From the NCBI GenBank assembly GCA_031394735.1, contig JANMXI010000026.1, forward strand, positions 1 to 63,066: DNA of 63,066 nucleotides, read 5' to 3'. Positions 7,532 to 15,345 of this stretch are shown in pieces. The position numbers and the translations under genes were made by a program. Position 1 is the first letter of the stretch, and each line of letters starts with the position of its first letter. The stretch is from TMP-86 sp031394735. GTDB taxonomy: Bacteria > Pseudomonadota > Gammaproteobacteria > Steroidobacterales > Steroidobacteraceae. Below the pieces are notes generated by a model that was not told the DNA's origin, did no database searches, and worked only from the letters and a program-made list of their open reading frames with translations.

Positions 7532-8854
7532 TCAGTGGATGGGCATGGGTTCGGGGGCATTGGGTAGCGCCAGCGTCTGCGTTGCTCCGGGGCGGTGTCC
7601 CAGGAAGAACGGCCGGTTGGCGAGGCCGGCGAGTAACGGCAGCACGTCATCCGCGCGCAAGCGACCGCATTCTCCGGCCAGCGCCGCGCGCTCGCCGAAA
7701 TTTGTGACGGCATCGGGCCGCAAACCAGGCGCCGCGACTACGAAGGGCGTCGGATCGCCACTGTGCAGCAGGCCACCAACTGCCGGCGACGCGTGATCGC
7801 CAGTGACGGCGACCACCGCTCGCGCCGATAGTGCTAGTAAAGCATCCAGCCCAGCATCCGTCGCCTCGATGATCTGGCGCTTGAAATCCGGTCGTTTGGT
7901 GTGAGCTGCCTCGTCGGTGGCTTTCACGTGCACGTGAACGAAATCGTGGTGATCCAGGAGATTGGTCGCCGCTGCAATGCGTGAGCGCATGTCGGCCGCT
8001 GGTTGTGAAGGGTCGTAGGGGATATCCACCAATTGCATGCCGAGAATGCGCGCCAGCCCTCGGTACAGGGCAGTGTCGGTGACGGCCGCGCCTTGCAGTC
8101 CGGTGTGCGAATAGAAGGTTGGCATAAGAGGGTCGATCAAACTCGCCCATTTGGTGACCGCGACGTCCAGCGGCGGCACACCGGCGGTACGTCGAACGAC
8201 GTTGAGGGGATGATCGCCAAGAATTCGACGGCTTTCAAGCAACCAGCGTTCGAGAATGCCGGCGAAGCGGGCTGCTGCCGCTGGGTTGTGGGCCTCGGTC
8301 AGCGCGCGCGGCCGCATCCAAGGATGAATATGGTCGAACAAGGCATCGGTGTCGCTGACCTCGCGCGTGCCGGCACCGCGTGCCACGAGCACCGACTCGC
8401 CAGTGCGCAGAGGCAGCAGTTCAAAGCTTACGCCGTCAATCTTGCGGCCACCGAGTGCCGACAGCAGTTCGCATGCTGCCACAACATCCTCACTCGGCCG
8501 CGCACGTGCTCCAAGGTACAGTGCGCCGCTGCGTGGCGTGCCGGCTCGCAGTGCGAGGTGAAACATCGGTTCGCCCGGCGGCGGCTGCAGTCCCACGCCC
8601 AATGCTTCGATCGCTGCGCGACCGGGAAACGGGATCGCGTCAAAGCCGAACAATGACCAGTGGGCAAGCTCGCTGGAGGTACAACGTCCGGGTCCGAAGG
8701 GTATATGGACGCCGCTGATGCCGTGTCTGACTAACGCATCCAAATTCGGCGTGCTCGCTGCCTCACAGGGCGTATGCCCTTCCAGTTCCGCGCACGCGCG
8801 GTCGCCGAGACCATCGAGTATGACGAGCAGGATGGGAAGGCGATCATCCACCAT
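7532..8854 (-). CDS. Archaeal-type cofactor-independent phosphoglycerate mutase homologue
   Basis: A 440-residue member of the alkaline phosphatase superfamily resembling archaeal iPGM (ApgM), not bacterial GpmI. Visible are the first metal Asp14 (LLVILDGLGDR), the Ser60-Ser61-Glu62 region aligned with the nucleophile (CTSSELAHWSLFGFD), the metal cluster KATDEAAHTKRPDFK and VTGDHASP followed by HSGDPTPFVVA. The active-site set looks complete, so some phospho- or phosphono-substrate is likely. The start overlaps the end of the nucleotidyltransferase gene by 11 bases, a sign of translational coupling. Placement among acyl-CoA and MmgE/PrpD genes argues against a glycolytic role. Phosphonate-type chemistry is a possible but unproven alternative. 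Confidence 0.8.
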   Translation of the reverse strand: MVDDRLPILLVILDGLGDRACAELEGHTPCEAASTPNLDALVRHGISGVHIPFGPGRCTSSELAHWSLFGFDAIPFPGRAAIEALGVGLQPPPGEPMFHLALRAGTPRSGALYLGARARPSEDVVAACELLSALGGRKIDGVSFELLPLRTGESVLVARGAGTREVSDTDALFDHIHPWMRPRALTEAHNPAAAARFAGILERWLLESRRILGDHPLNVVRRTAGVPPLDVAVTKWASLIDPLMPTFYSHTGLQGAAVTDTALYRGLARILGMQLVDIPYDPSQPAADMRSRIAAATNLLDHHDFVHVHVKATDEAAHTKRPDFKRQIIEATDAGLDALLALSARAVVAVTGDHASPAVGGLLHSGDPTPFVVAAPGLRPDAVTNFGERAALAGECGRLRADDVLPLLAGLANRPFFLGHRPGATQTLALPNAPEPMPIH

Positions 8855-9437
8855 TGGCGCAGATCCCGGAGCGCCGGCGTGTCGGTGCTTCCCACCTCAC
8901 CCATTCGCGCAGCAGTTCGCGGGCTCCAGGCGGCACCCAATGTTGCCAGGGCTCGCCGCTTTGCAGACAGCGGCGGATATCCGTGGCGCTGATGCGAGAC
9001 CCAAGATCACCCTGAAGTATCACCGGCGGATATCCTGCGGCCGCGAAGCGTCGCGATTTTTCACGTTCCCATTCTGAAAACACGCGAACCAGCTGCGGTG
9101 TCCCGGGTGGCAGCAGCCCAGGCCAGCGCGCGGGCTCGTCGAGTGGAAACGGCAGGATGCAGAAGCGCGATTCGACGATCCCATCCGCACGCAAAGATGC
9201 TGCGATGAGGCTCGCACGCTGCGCGTACGAAAAGGGGTTGGCACTGGCCAGATGGCGGTGGGGGCTGGCGGGATGCGCTGCGTGTTCGGTCGGATCAGGA
9301 TTCGTGACGCCGAAAACGACTCGAAAAGCGCGCTCGAATGCCAAACGGGCCATCGCCAGGTGATCGACGTGAAAGGGCTGAAAACGGCCGGTGAACGCCA
9401 GCAATCCGATTTTGGTCGCAGAGGCATCCGCGATCAT
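8844..9437 (-). CDS. Nicotinamide-nucleotide adenylyltransferase-like nucleotidyltransferase
   Basis: A 197-residue HIGH-family nucleotidyltransferase. The nucleotide-binding motif is GRFQPFHVDH at residues 17-26 (GxFxPxHxxH) and the C-terminal motif is RISATDIRRCL (ISxTxxR), close to archaeal NadM/NMNAT. The family moves AMP or CMP from a nucleoside triphosphate onto a phosphate or phosphonate. The ATG (9437-9435) overlaps the TGA of the MmgE/PrpD gene as ATGA, and its own end overlaps the mutase-like gene, so it is translationally coupled on both sides. Being inside this operon rather than with NAD genes suggests a substrate other than NMN, but specificity cannot be read from the sequence. 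Confidence 0.75.
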   Translation of the reverse strand: MIADASATKIGLLAFTGRFQPFHVDHLAMARLAFERAFRVVFGVTNPDPTEHAAHPASPHRHLASANPFSYAQRASLIAASLRADGIVESRFCILPFPLDEPARWPGLLPPGTPQLVRVFSEWEREKSRRFAAAGYPPVILQGDLGSRISATDIRRCLQSGEPWQHWVPPGARELLREWVRWEAPTRRRSGICANGG

Positions 9438-10885
9438 TGCAATGCAAGTGCGTCGCAGAGTGCGTCGACATTCGTGGCTCGATCCAGCGACATCGTCGCA
9501 GCGAGCACCCGGTCGGCTTGTTTGGTTGAGATGGCGCGGAGCGCGTTGTCGAAAAACTTGGTTTCGATTTCAGCGCGCGACAGGGGCCGCGCATCGGAGC
9601 CGCGATGAGCTCGCTCACGGCGCTCGAGGAGCCGCCCGTCGCGTAACCGTACTTCGACCTGACCGGAAAAGTACTTTGGAAACGATGAATCCTCGTCGTG
9701 TTCGCAGTGGATTCGCTGGCACAGGGCGAGAATTGCCGGGTCGCCGAGGGCGGAGGAATCGAGTTCCGCCAGTCCAAAGCGGCCGCGCACCAGACAGGTG
9801 GCTATAAAGAACGGCAAACTGAATTTTGCGTCGTATTCGTTCTGCGGTTTTCGCTTCGCAGCCGCCGGTTCGCAGACTACCGGCATCTGGTTGTGATGGA
9901 TGCGAGCAGTGATCGAAACTACGTCTTCCGCGCCGAATCCATGCTCCGCCCGTAGCGCCAAGATGGCATCGCCGCAGGCGTGATTGAAGTGGCACACGGG
10001 ATAGGGTTTCACGGCGACGTTGCGCATCTCCCACTGTTGACCGAGGCCAGCGAGCATGTCTTCGTCATTCTGCGGCGCGCGCGTGCCAAGGTACGTATTG
10101 AAGAGCCCAAAGCGACCTTCGAAGGCCTTGAGAGGGCTCTCGAAGCCATGTGCGGCGAGACTTGCAGCCGTGATTCCGCTGGAAGCGGCCCATCCTGGGT
10201 GAAACCTTTTCGTCCACGCGCCGTCGTCAAGAAATTCCATGCTGCCGGCAGCCATGCTGAGCGCAAGGCCCTGGCCGTAGGCCAGCGCTCGCTGGGTTTG
10301 GGACTGAAGGTACCCGGCAGCAAGTGTGGCCCCAAATACCCCTACCACCGAGGTGGGATGAAAACCGACTTTCTGCCACCAACCACCGGCATGCAGGCCT
10401 ATGCGAGCATCCGCCTCGACCGCGAGCAGGTAGGCGGCCAACGCACGGGCGCCGCTGACGCGCTGCCGTCGACCCTCGGCGAGTACTACTGGTAGCGCGC
10501 TGGCCGACGCATGGATGACACTCGCGGGATGCGTGTCGTCGTAGTCCAGGCCATGGATGAGGATACCGTTCAACAATGCCGCATCGCGCAGCAGGAGACC
10601 CTCGCGCATACCGATGACCACATGCTCGCCCGGACCCGCCACTGCGCTGATGCCGGCCTGACTGCGCTGCGCAAACTCGAAGCGGGTGGAAGCGAACGCG
10701 ATGCCCAGCGCGTCCAGGATGCAGAGCTTTGCTGCCTCGATGACATCAGCCGGCGCTTGCTGCAATTTGAATGTCTGCGCGAATTGCGCGAGGCGACTCG
10801 AAAGAGTCGGATAAGCCACTGCAGCGTCAATCGCTGTGGCGGAGGAAACAATTGGAGCAGTGTTCACGGTATCGTTTCGCAGCAT
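9434..10885 (-). CDS. MmgE/PrpD family protein
   Basis: A 483-residue MmgE/PrpD protein. Characterised members include 2-methylcitrate dehydratase, cis-aconitate decarboxylase and an iminodisuccinate epimerase, so the fold handles small di- and tricarboxylates by proton abstraction and elimination. Family marks visible are ILDALGIAFAS in the N-terminal helical domain, the HGLDYDDTHPAS active-site region, GFHPTSVVGVFGA and the VKPYPVCHFNHACGDA segment linking to the lid domain. It is the first gene of the five-gene minus-strand operon; the palindrome at 10911-10924 ends 26 bases upstream of its ATG, placing the operon under that site. No prpBC or citrate-synthase partner is present, so propionate catabolism is not supported. 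Confidence 0.87.
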   Translation of the reverse strand: MLRNDTVNTAPIVSSATAIDAAVAYPTLSSRLAQFAQTFKLQQAPADVIEAAKLCILDALGIAFASTRFEFAQRSQAGISAVAGPGEHVVIGMREGLLLRDAALLNGILIHGLDYDDTHPASVIHASASALPVVLAEGRRQRVSGARALAAYLLAVEADARIGLHAGGWWQKVGFHPTSVVGVFGATLAAGYLQSQTQRALAYGQGLALSMAAGSMEFLDDGAWTKRFHPGWAASSGITAASLAAHGFESPLKAFEGRFGLFNTYLGTRAPQNDEDMLAGLGQQWEMRNVAVKPYPVCHFNHACGDAILALRAEHGFGAEDVVSITARIHHNQMPVVCEPAAAKRKPQNEYDAKFSLPFFIATCLVRGRFGLAELDSSALGDPAILALCQRIHCEHDEDSSFPKYFSGQVEVRLRDGRLLERRERAHRGSDARPLSRAEIETKFFDNALRAISTKQADRVLAATMSLDRATNVDALCDALALQ

Positions 10886-10910
10886 AATCCAATGGCGGTA
10901 TTAGGAGGCT

Positions 10911-10924
10911 AATGTCCGGACATT
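10911..10924. promoter_or_regulatory. 14-bp perfect palindrome, putative operator copy 2
   Basis: AATGTCCGGACATT is identical to the palindrome at 3839-3852, and the match extends by AAC to 17 bases. It lies in the 216-base divergent region between the MmgE/PrpD operon (ATG at 10885) and the enolase-superfamily/DmdA-like operon (ATG at 11102), so one bound dimer could control both. Confidence 0.65.
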
Positions 10925-11101
10925 AACACAGATGTCAGCAGACGGACACTGGGTGTGCAAAACTTCCTCACGCATGGTCGATTTCCGTTCTGCGACTCGG
11001 GTCTCGTGATCTTTATGAAGTTGTTATGCTCTGGCGGCGTGAATCATGGCGAACGGCATCAAATTGGAATCAATTTCGTAATGCGCTGCCAGCTGAAAGA
11101 T

Positions 11102-12205
11102 ATGATAAGAATTCAGACACTCGAAACCTTCGCCAACGAATTTGTCTGCTTCGTCAAACTGACCACGGATTCTGGTGCAGTGGGGTGGGGGCAGACCTCC
11201 ACCTATAACGCCGATATCACCGCGACCATCTTTCATCGTCAGATTGCTCCTTGGGCAATCGGCATGGATGCCATGAACATTGCTGCGCTGGTCGCCCGGA
11301 TCGAGGAGCGCGAACACAAATATCCCGGCAGCTACCGCTGCCGCGCCATGGCCGGGCTGGATACCGCACTGTGGGACCTGCACGGCAAGCTTGCCGGCAA
11401 ACCGGTGGTGGAACTCCTGGGTGGCAAGCCGCGACGCTTGCGCACTTATGCTTCCTCGATGAAGCGTGACATCTCGCCGGAGGATGAGGCGGCGCGACTC
11501 GTGCGCTTGCGTGACGACAAGGGATTTGATGCATTCAAGTGGCGCGTCGGTGCGGAGTGCGGGCGCGATGTCGATGAATGGTCGGGGCGAACCGAGGTGA
11601 TCGTGCCACACGTCGCACGTGCGCTCGGACCGAACACGGCAAAACTCGTGGATGCCAATAGTGGATTCTCGGTGCGACGTGCCATCGAAGTGGGGGCCTT
11701 GCTCAGCGCCGAAGGCATCGGTCACTTTGAAGAACCCTGTCCGTATTGGGAGCTGGAGCAGACGCGGCAAGTCAGCGACGCACTCGACATTGACGTGACC
11801 GGTGGGGAACAGGATTGGGATTTCGCCACATGGGATCGTATGATCAACATGCGGGCCGTGGACATTGTGCAGCCCGACGTCATGTATATGGGTGGACTGA
11901 CGCGAACGCTGCGGGTGGCGCAGATGGCCGCAGCCGGCGGTCTGCCGTGCACGCCGCACAGCGCCAACTTGTCGCTGGTGACGATCTGCACCATGCATCT
12001 GTTGGGCGCCATCCCCAACGCCGGCAAGTATCTGGAGTTCTCCATCGAGGGGCCGGATTATTATCCATGGCAGGAAGGATTGTTTCTCGGCGATCCGTTC
12101 GCGATTGACGAGGGCTGCGTGACGATTCCCGCCGAACCGGGTTGGGGTGTGCAGATCAATCCGGCTTGGCTGGAGCGGGCGACGTATCAAATCAGTGGGA
12201 GTTGA
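11102..12205 (+). CDS. Mandelate racemase/muconate lactonizing-type enolase superfamily enzyme
   Basis: I take the ATG at 11102 (367 residues), where the family capping domain begins; an upstream frame to 10955 would add 49 unrelated residues. The barrel shows a Lys146-x-Arg148 base motif (FKWRVG), metal ligands Asp184 (VDANSGF), Glu210 (HFEEP) and Glu236 (GGEQ), and an Asp259/His286 dyad (QPDVMYMGG, TPHSAN). That set supports Mg-dependent abstraction of a proton alpha to a carboxylate, typically dehydration of an acid sugar or racemisation. KxR instead of KxK is a variant. It starts 177 bases after the shared operator and is followed 5 bases later by the DmdA-like gene. Substrate unknown. 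Confidence 0.87.
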   Translation: MIRIQTLETFANEFVCFVKLTTDSGAVGWGQTSTYNADITATIFHRQIAPWAIGMDAMNIAALVARIEEREHKYPGSYRCRAMAGLDTALWDLHGKLAGKPVVELLGGKPRRLRTYASSMKRDISPEDEAARLVRLRDDKGFDAFKWRVGAECGRDVDEWSGRTEVIVPHVARALGPNTAKLVDANSGFSVRRAIEVGALLSAEGIGHFEEPCPYWELEQTRQVSDALDIDVTGGEQDWDFATWDRMINMRAVDIVQPDVMYMGGLTRTLRVAQMAAAGGLPCTPHSANLSLVTICTMHLLGAIPNAGKYLEFSIEGPDYYPWQEGLFLGDPFAIDEGCVTIPAEPGWGVQINPAWLERATYQISGS

Positions 12206-12210
12206 TTCAC

Positions 12211-13314
12211 ATGTTCGGCATCACACCCTCAGCACGACTACGACCCTCGCCCTACTTCGACGCCACTCTGGCGGATGGGGTGACGGCCTTCACGACCTAC
12301 AACCACATGCTCATGCCGACCAGCTTCGGCCACCCAGAGGAGGAGTATTGGCGGCTGCTGAAGGGCGTGTCGATGTGGGATGTCGCCGTGGAACGTCAGG
12401 TGCAGTTACAGGGTCCTGACGCGGGTCGGCTCGCGCAGATGCTGTGCACACGTGACCTGTCGCAATGCAAAGAGGGACAGGGAAAGTACGTCGCCTTGTG
12501 TAATCACGCCGGTGTTCTTATCAACGATCCGATCTTGCTCAAGCTCGATACGGATAAATATTGGCTGTCGATCGCGGATTCCAACATCTGGTTTTGGGCT
12601 CGGGCAATCGCCGCTGAACGCGGCCTTGATGTGGAGGTCAGTGAGCCGGATGTCTCGCCGCTCGCAGTGCAGGGACCTAAGGCTGAAGAGGTGGTCGCAT
12701 CGATCTTTGGTGACTGGGTCAGGTCGCTCAAATATTTCTGGTTTCGCGAAACCAGCATCGACGGCATTCCGCTTGCCGTGGCTCGCTCCGGGTGGTCCAA
12801 ACAAGGCGGCTTCGAGCTGTACCTGATGGATGGTTCCAAAGGCACCCAGTTGTGGAATCTGGTCAAGGAGGCTGGCAGGCCTTGGGACATCGGTCCTGGC
12901 AACCCCAGCTTCTGTGAGCGGGTGGAGAGCGGGCTGTTGTCCTACGGCGGTGACACCGATGGCACCACTAATCCGTTCGAGGTGCGTATGAGCAAGTATG
13001 TCGACTTGCAGGTCGCTGATGACGTGATCGGTATCCAAGCGCTGCGGCGGATCCATGCCGACGGGCCCAAGCGTCACCAGCTGGGGCTCGTGCTGGAGGG
13101 CGACGAACCGACCTCGCTGGGCTTCAATTGGCACGACATCGTTGTCGACGGAGCAAAGGTCGGTGACCTGACTAATTGTGTCTGGTCTTATCGAATGAAG
13201 CGGAACATTGGTTTCGCCTTGATATCGAGCCGGTGCGCGGCGGGGATGCGTGTGGATGTCATCAAGGAAGGGTGCACATTGAGCGGCGTGCTGACGCAGT
13301 TACCGTTTCTATGA
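12211..13314 (+). CDS. DmdA-like tetrahydrofolate-dependent methyltransferase (GcvT family)
   Basis: This 367-residue GcvT-fold protein most resembles dimethylsulfoniopropionate demethylase DmdA and relatives that pass a methyl group from a substrate to tetrahydrofolate. Recognisable stretches are YNHMLMPTSF, the WDVAVERQVQLQGPDA block, GVLINDPILLKL, SGWSKQGGFELY, the conserved ERVESGLLSYGGDTD and NPFEV. The ATG at 12211 has GGGAG 9 bases upstream and lies 5 bases after the stop of the enolase-superfamily gene, so they are one operon. No dmdB or dmdD is nearby and the local acyl-CoA dehydrogenase is shorter than DmdC, so a DMSP pathway is not shown. Substrates with O-, N- or S-methyl groups all remain possible. 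Confidence 0.8.
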   Translation: MFGITPSARLRPSPYFDATLADGVTAFTTYNHMLMPTSFGHPEEEYWRLLKGVSMWDVAVERQVQLQGPDAGRLAQMLCTRDLSQCKEGQGKYVALCNHAGVLINDPILLKLDTDKYWLSIADSNIWFWARAIAAERGLDVEVSEPDVSPLAVQGPKAEEVVASIFGDWVRSLKYFWFRETSIDGIPLAVARSGWSKQGGFELYLMDGSKGTQLWNLVKEAGRPWDIGPGNPSFCERVESGLLSYGGDTDGTTNPFEVRMSKYVDLQVADDVIGIQALRRIHADGPKRHQLGLVLEGDEPTSLGFNWHDIVVDGAKVGDLTNCVWSYRMKRNIGFALISSRCAAGMRVDVIKEGCTLSGVLTQLPFL

Positions 13315-13321
13315 GTGCCAT

Positions 13322-14368
13322 TCATACTCGATCAAAGAAATCCAAGATGAGCTTCCATGACCATGGCAAGCCGTAGTCGTGTCCCATTCGGGCTCTACAG
13401 TCGAGAACCGCGGGCCATTCTGAATCTTTGGTCGCGCAATAGCTGCGGCAATCCGCCGCAGCGGATCCAACGTCAACCGGAGTTTCTTTGCGGCCTATTT
13501 TGCAGCCTGCCGCAGCAGCCCACACTCTTGTGATTGCCGTCGCTCCGGTATAATAAAAACGATCGCGCTCGTTCGACGTCGTCGTGAAGTGCGGGTCATC
13601 CCAGCCACCCGGTGGAACCGTGTTGTCGCTCAGGCCCGTAATCAAAAGGACAGGCATCTTTGTCGACCTGCCTGGACCGTCCAAGTATCCCCGGTGCGGC
13701 AATCCGATCAGTGGAGCAATCGCTTTAAGCAGCGGTGCCGTGCGCGGGTTTTGCCCCAATTCCCAGGTGAACATTCCGCCATTGGATCCGCCGGCGGCAA
13801 AGACGTGTCCGGCATCCACGCACATGGATGACTGCAGATGCTGAACCAGCGCGACGACAAACTCGACATCGTTATCCTGGCAGTGGGTCCAGGAACAGGA
13901 ATTGAGCGCGGTCTGATTCTGGCAGGAGGGGTAGGTGTATCGCGGCGTTATTGAAGTGTCACATACCGCATTGGCGTCATTGGCCGCCCGCCCTGTTGCC
14001 GATCCACGGAATGTCCAGGAGTTATTGAGGTTGTCCGGCGGGCCTGCGCCGATACCTCGCGGAGCCACGACGATGTAGCCGCGAGCATTTGCCTCCTGCA
14101 TTACCGTTGGGTCGCGCAGAAATTCGTTCTCGTCGCCACCCCAGCCATGGAAAATAAGGACCATGCGCGAAGGAACTCGGTTGTTATAGCTGGATGGCAC
14201 CAGAAGCTTGAATGTTCGTTGCAGGCCGCCGTGTGGAATCGTATAGGTGCCGCTGGCTAACCCGGTGCCACCGCAGCCGTTGTCTTGGGCCCGGCCAACG
14301 GGTGAGATCAGCGCCATGGTTGCAATCAATAGGGCTCGAGTTGACAGAGCGCAATACTTTACAAGCAT
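13322..14368 (-). CDS. Secreted alpha/beta hydrolase, PHB depolymerase/feruloyl esterase-like (LpqC type)
   Basis: The ATG at 14368 has GGAG 8 bases upstream and gives 348 residues with a clear signal peptide (residues 1-28, ending PVGRAQ). A TTG or upstream frame to 14551 is not needed. The mature protein is an alpha/beta hydrolase of the polyhydroxybutyrate-depolymerase/LpqC esterase kind: oxyanion segment IFHGWGGDE, nucleophile elbow GGSNGG, acid in TGLSDNTVP and the catalytic His in MGHDYG. Multiple cysteines suggest disulfides in the periplasm or outside. It would cleave polyester or hydroxycinnamate esters. It converges on the DmdA-like gene with an 7-base gap between stops. Confidence 0.82.
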   Translation of the reverse strand: MLVKYCALSTRALLIATMALISPVGRAQDNGCGGTGLASGTYTIPHGGLQRTFKLLVPSSYNNRVPSRMVLIFHGWGGDENEFLRDPTVMQEANARGYIVVAPRGIGAGPPDNLNNSWTFRGSATGRAANDANAVCDTSITPRYTYPSCQNQTALNSCSWTHCQDNDVEFVVALVQHLQSSMCVDAGHVFAAGGSNGGMFTWELGQNPRTAPLLKAIAPLIGLPHRGYLDGPGRSTKMPVLLITGLSDNTVPPGGWDDPHFTTTSNERDRFYYTGATAITRVWAAAAGCKIGRKETPVDVGSAAADCRSYCATKDSEWPAVLDCRARMGHDYGLPWSWKLILDFFDRV

Positions 14369-14823
14369 CGATTTCACTCCTGCATTGAATCGTTGCAGCT
14401 GCCCCTCGACGGTGCACCTATGCACCGCATCGATGCTTGGATTCCTAAAAACGCGACGGATGTCGACTACAAAAAGTGACCAAATCGGTATCAGACAACG
14501 AATCCGCTGCGACCACGAGCGATTTCGCCGCGTTGGTGAGGCGCACTGCATTTACGGCGCATGCAATCTCAAATATTTCCGGGTAAAGCGAGCTGGTTCG
14601 AGTGTAAGCGGCGAGATTGGTAGATTGTTTAGAACGCGACCGACACGTCGCGACTGATTGAGGCGGCGCATGGCGAGAATGCTCGGCTCGCAATGCAGGA
14701 GCGCCCTTTTAAGAACCGGGGAGCTTCGCCTCGCTTGTAGGAAATTCAATGAATGTCTCCGGGTCGCTCCTCAATCCCATCCGCCGATGCTCGGGTTCGA
14801 GTCGAACTCGAACCCGAAGCAGC
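14369..14823. other. 455-base region without a convincing gene
   Basis: Between the esterase start and the cupin stop I find no frame with a protein-like composition or a ribosome site. It must hold the esterase promoter at its left end. Its only clear structure is the hairpin at 14791-14817. Confidence 0.5.
14791..14817 (-). terminator. 12-bp perfect hairpin downstream of cupin gene
   Basis: TCGGGTTCGAGT and ACTCGAACCCGA pair perfectly around a 3-base loop (CGA). It lies 6 bases past the cupin stop codon on the minus strand, the right place for a transcript end, but no T-run follows on either strand, so it may be a stability hairpin or a factor-assisted terminator. Confidence 0.45.
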
Positions 14824-15195
14824 TTATGACCGCTTGGCGTAGTTGCTCGCGCCGAACCAATCGATGACGACCACCGGATCATCACCTACAACCCAAGCAT
14901 CGTGACCTTTAGGCAATGACGTGATGTCGCCGGGGCCGGCGACAAACTCGGTCCCGTCATCCATCAGGATCGCCAGCTTTCCAGACACGTGATACTGAAA
15001 ATGCGGCGCTTCACAGCTCGACGTCTTGGCGAGCGGCTTGACATCGTTCGACCAGCGCCAGCCCGGTTCGAACACCATACGGCCGACCTCGGCTCCGCCG
15101 ACGTTGAGAATTTCGGCCTTGCCGTGCGGGAATCGCCTGACTTCCTCAGGCGTCGTGAAGGACTTATGCTCGGTTTTCTGATCATGATTGTGCAT
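14824..15195 (-). CDS. Small cupin-domain protein
   Basis: A 123-residue single-domain cupin. The first motif region reads EPGWRWSNDVKPLAKTSSCEAPHFQYHVSGKLAILMDDG and the second VAGPGDITSLPKGHDAWVVGD, which is the beta-barrel pattern of the family; metal-binding His residues are sparse (one in PHFQYHV, one in KGHDAW), so enzymatic activity is uncertain. The ATG has GGGGAG 6 bases upstream. It is divergent from the TetR gene at 15346 with an operator-like palindrome between them, so it is the probable target of that regulator. The family includes many small-molecule binding or isomerising proteins; no substrate is apparent. Confidence 0.78.
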   Translation of the reverse strand: MHNHDQKTEHKSFTTPEEVRRFPHGKAEILNVGGAEVGRMVFEPGWRWSNDVKPLAKTSSCEAPHFQYHVSGKLAILMDDGTEFVAGPGDITSLPKGHDAWVVGDDPVVVIDWFGASNYAKRS

Positions 15196-15316
15196 ACGAT
15201 CTCCCCAAGTGTGATGGATGATATCGGTGAATGAATCAGTTTCCCGTGGCGTTTCACCAGGCTCTGCGGCGAGCCGCCTCTGGTGATTTCGGGTTCAACG
15301 TCACGAATAGAAGTTT

Positions 15317-15330
15317 ACCTACTAGTAGGT
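15317..15330. promoter_or_regulatory. Putative TetR operator (14-bp palindrome)
   Basis: ACCTACTAGTAGGT is a perfect palindrome, with flanking TT and TA giving near symmetry over 18 bases. It ends 15 bases before the TetR ATG at 15346 and lies 121 bases upstream of the divergent cupin start, so it fits autorepression plus control of the cupin gene. Confidence 0.6.
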
Positions 15331-15345
15331 TAATATCAAGTGGCA

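Noticed and set aside
11102..12205. True enolase
   Set aside because: The sequence has the MR-group K-x-R and Asp/His dyad layout and a 367-residue length, not the enolase pattern.
6218..13314. DMSP demethylation pathway
   Set aside because: Only the DmdA-like gene fits; the acyl-CoA dehydrogenase is far shorter than DmdC and there is no DmdB or DmdD.
14791..14817. tRNA T-arm-like GGTTCGAGTC
   Set aside because: It is one arm of a perfect inverted repeat; no acceptor stem or anticodon arm is present.
14658..14867. 69-codon plus-strand frame across the 14.8-kb hairpin
   Set aside because: Crosses the hairpin and the cupin end, no ribosome site, no similarity.
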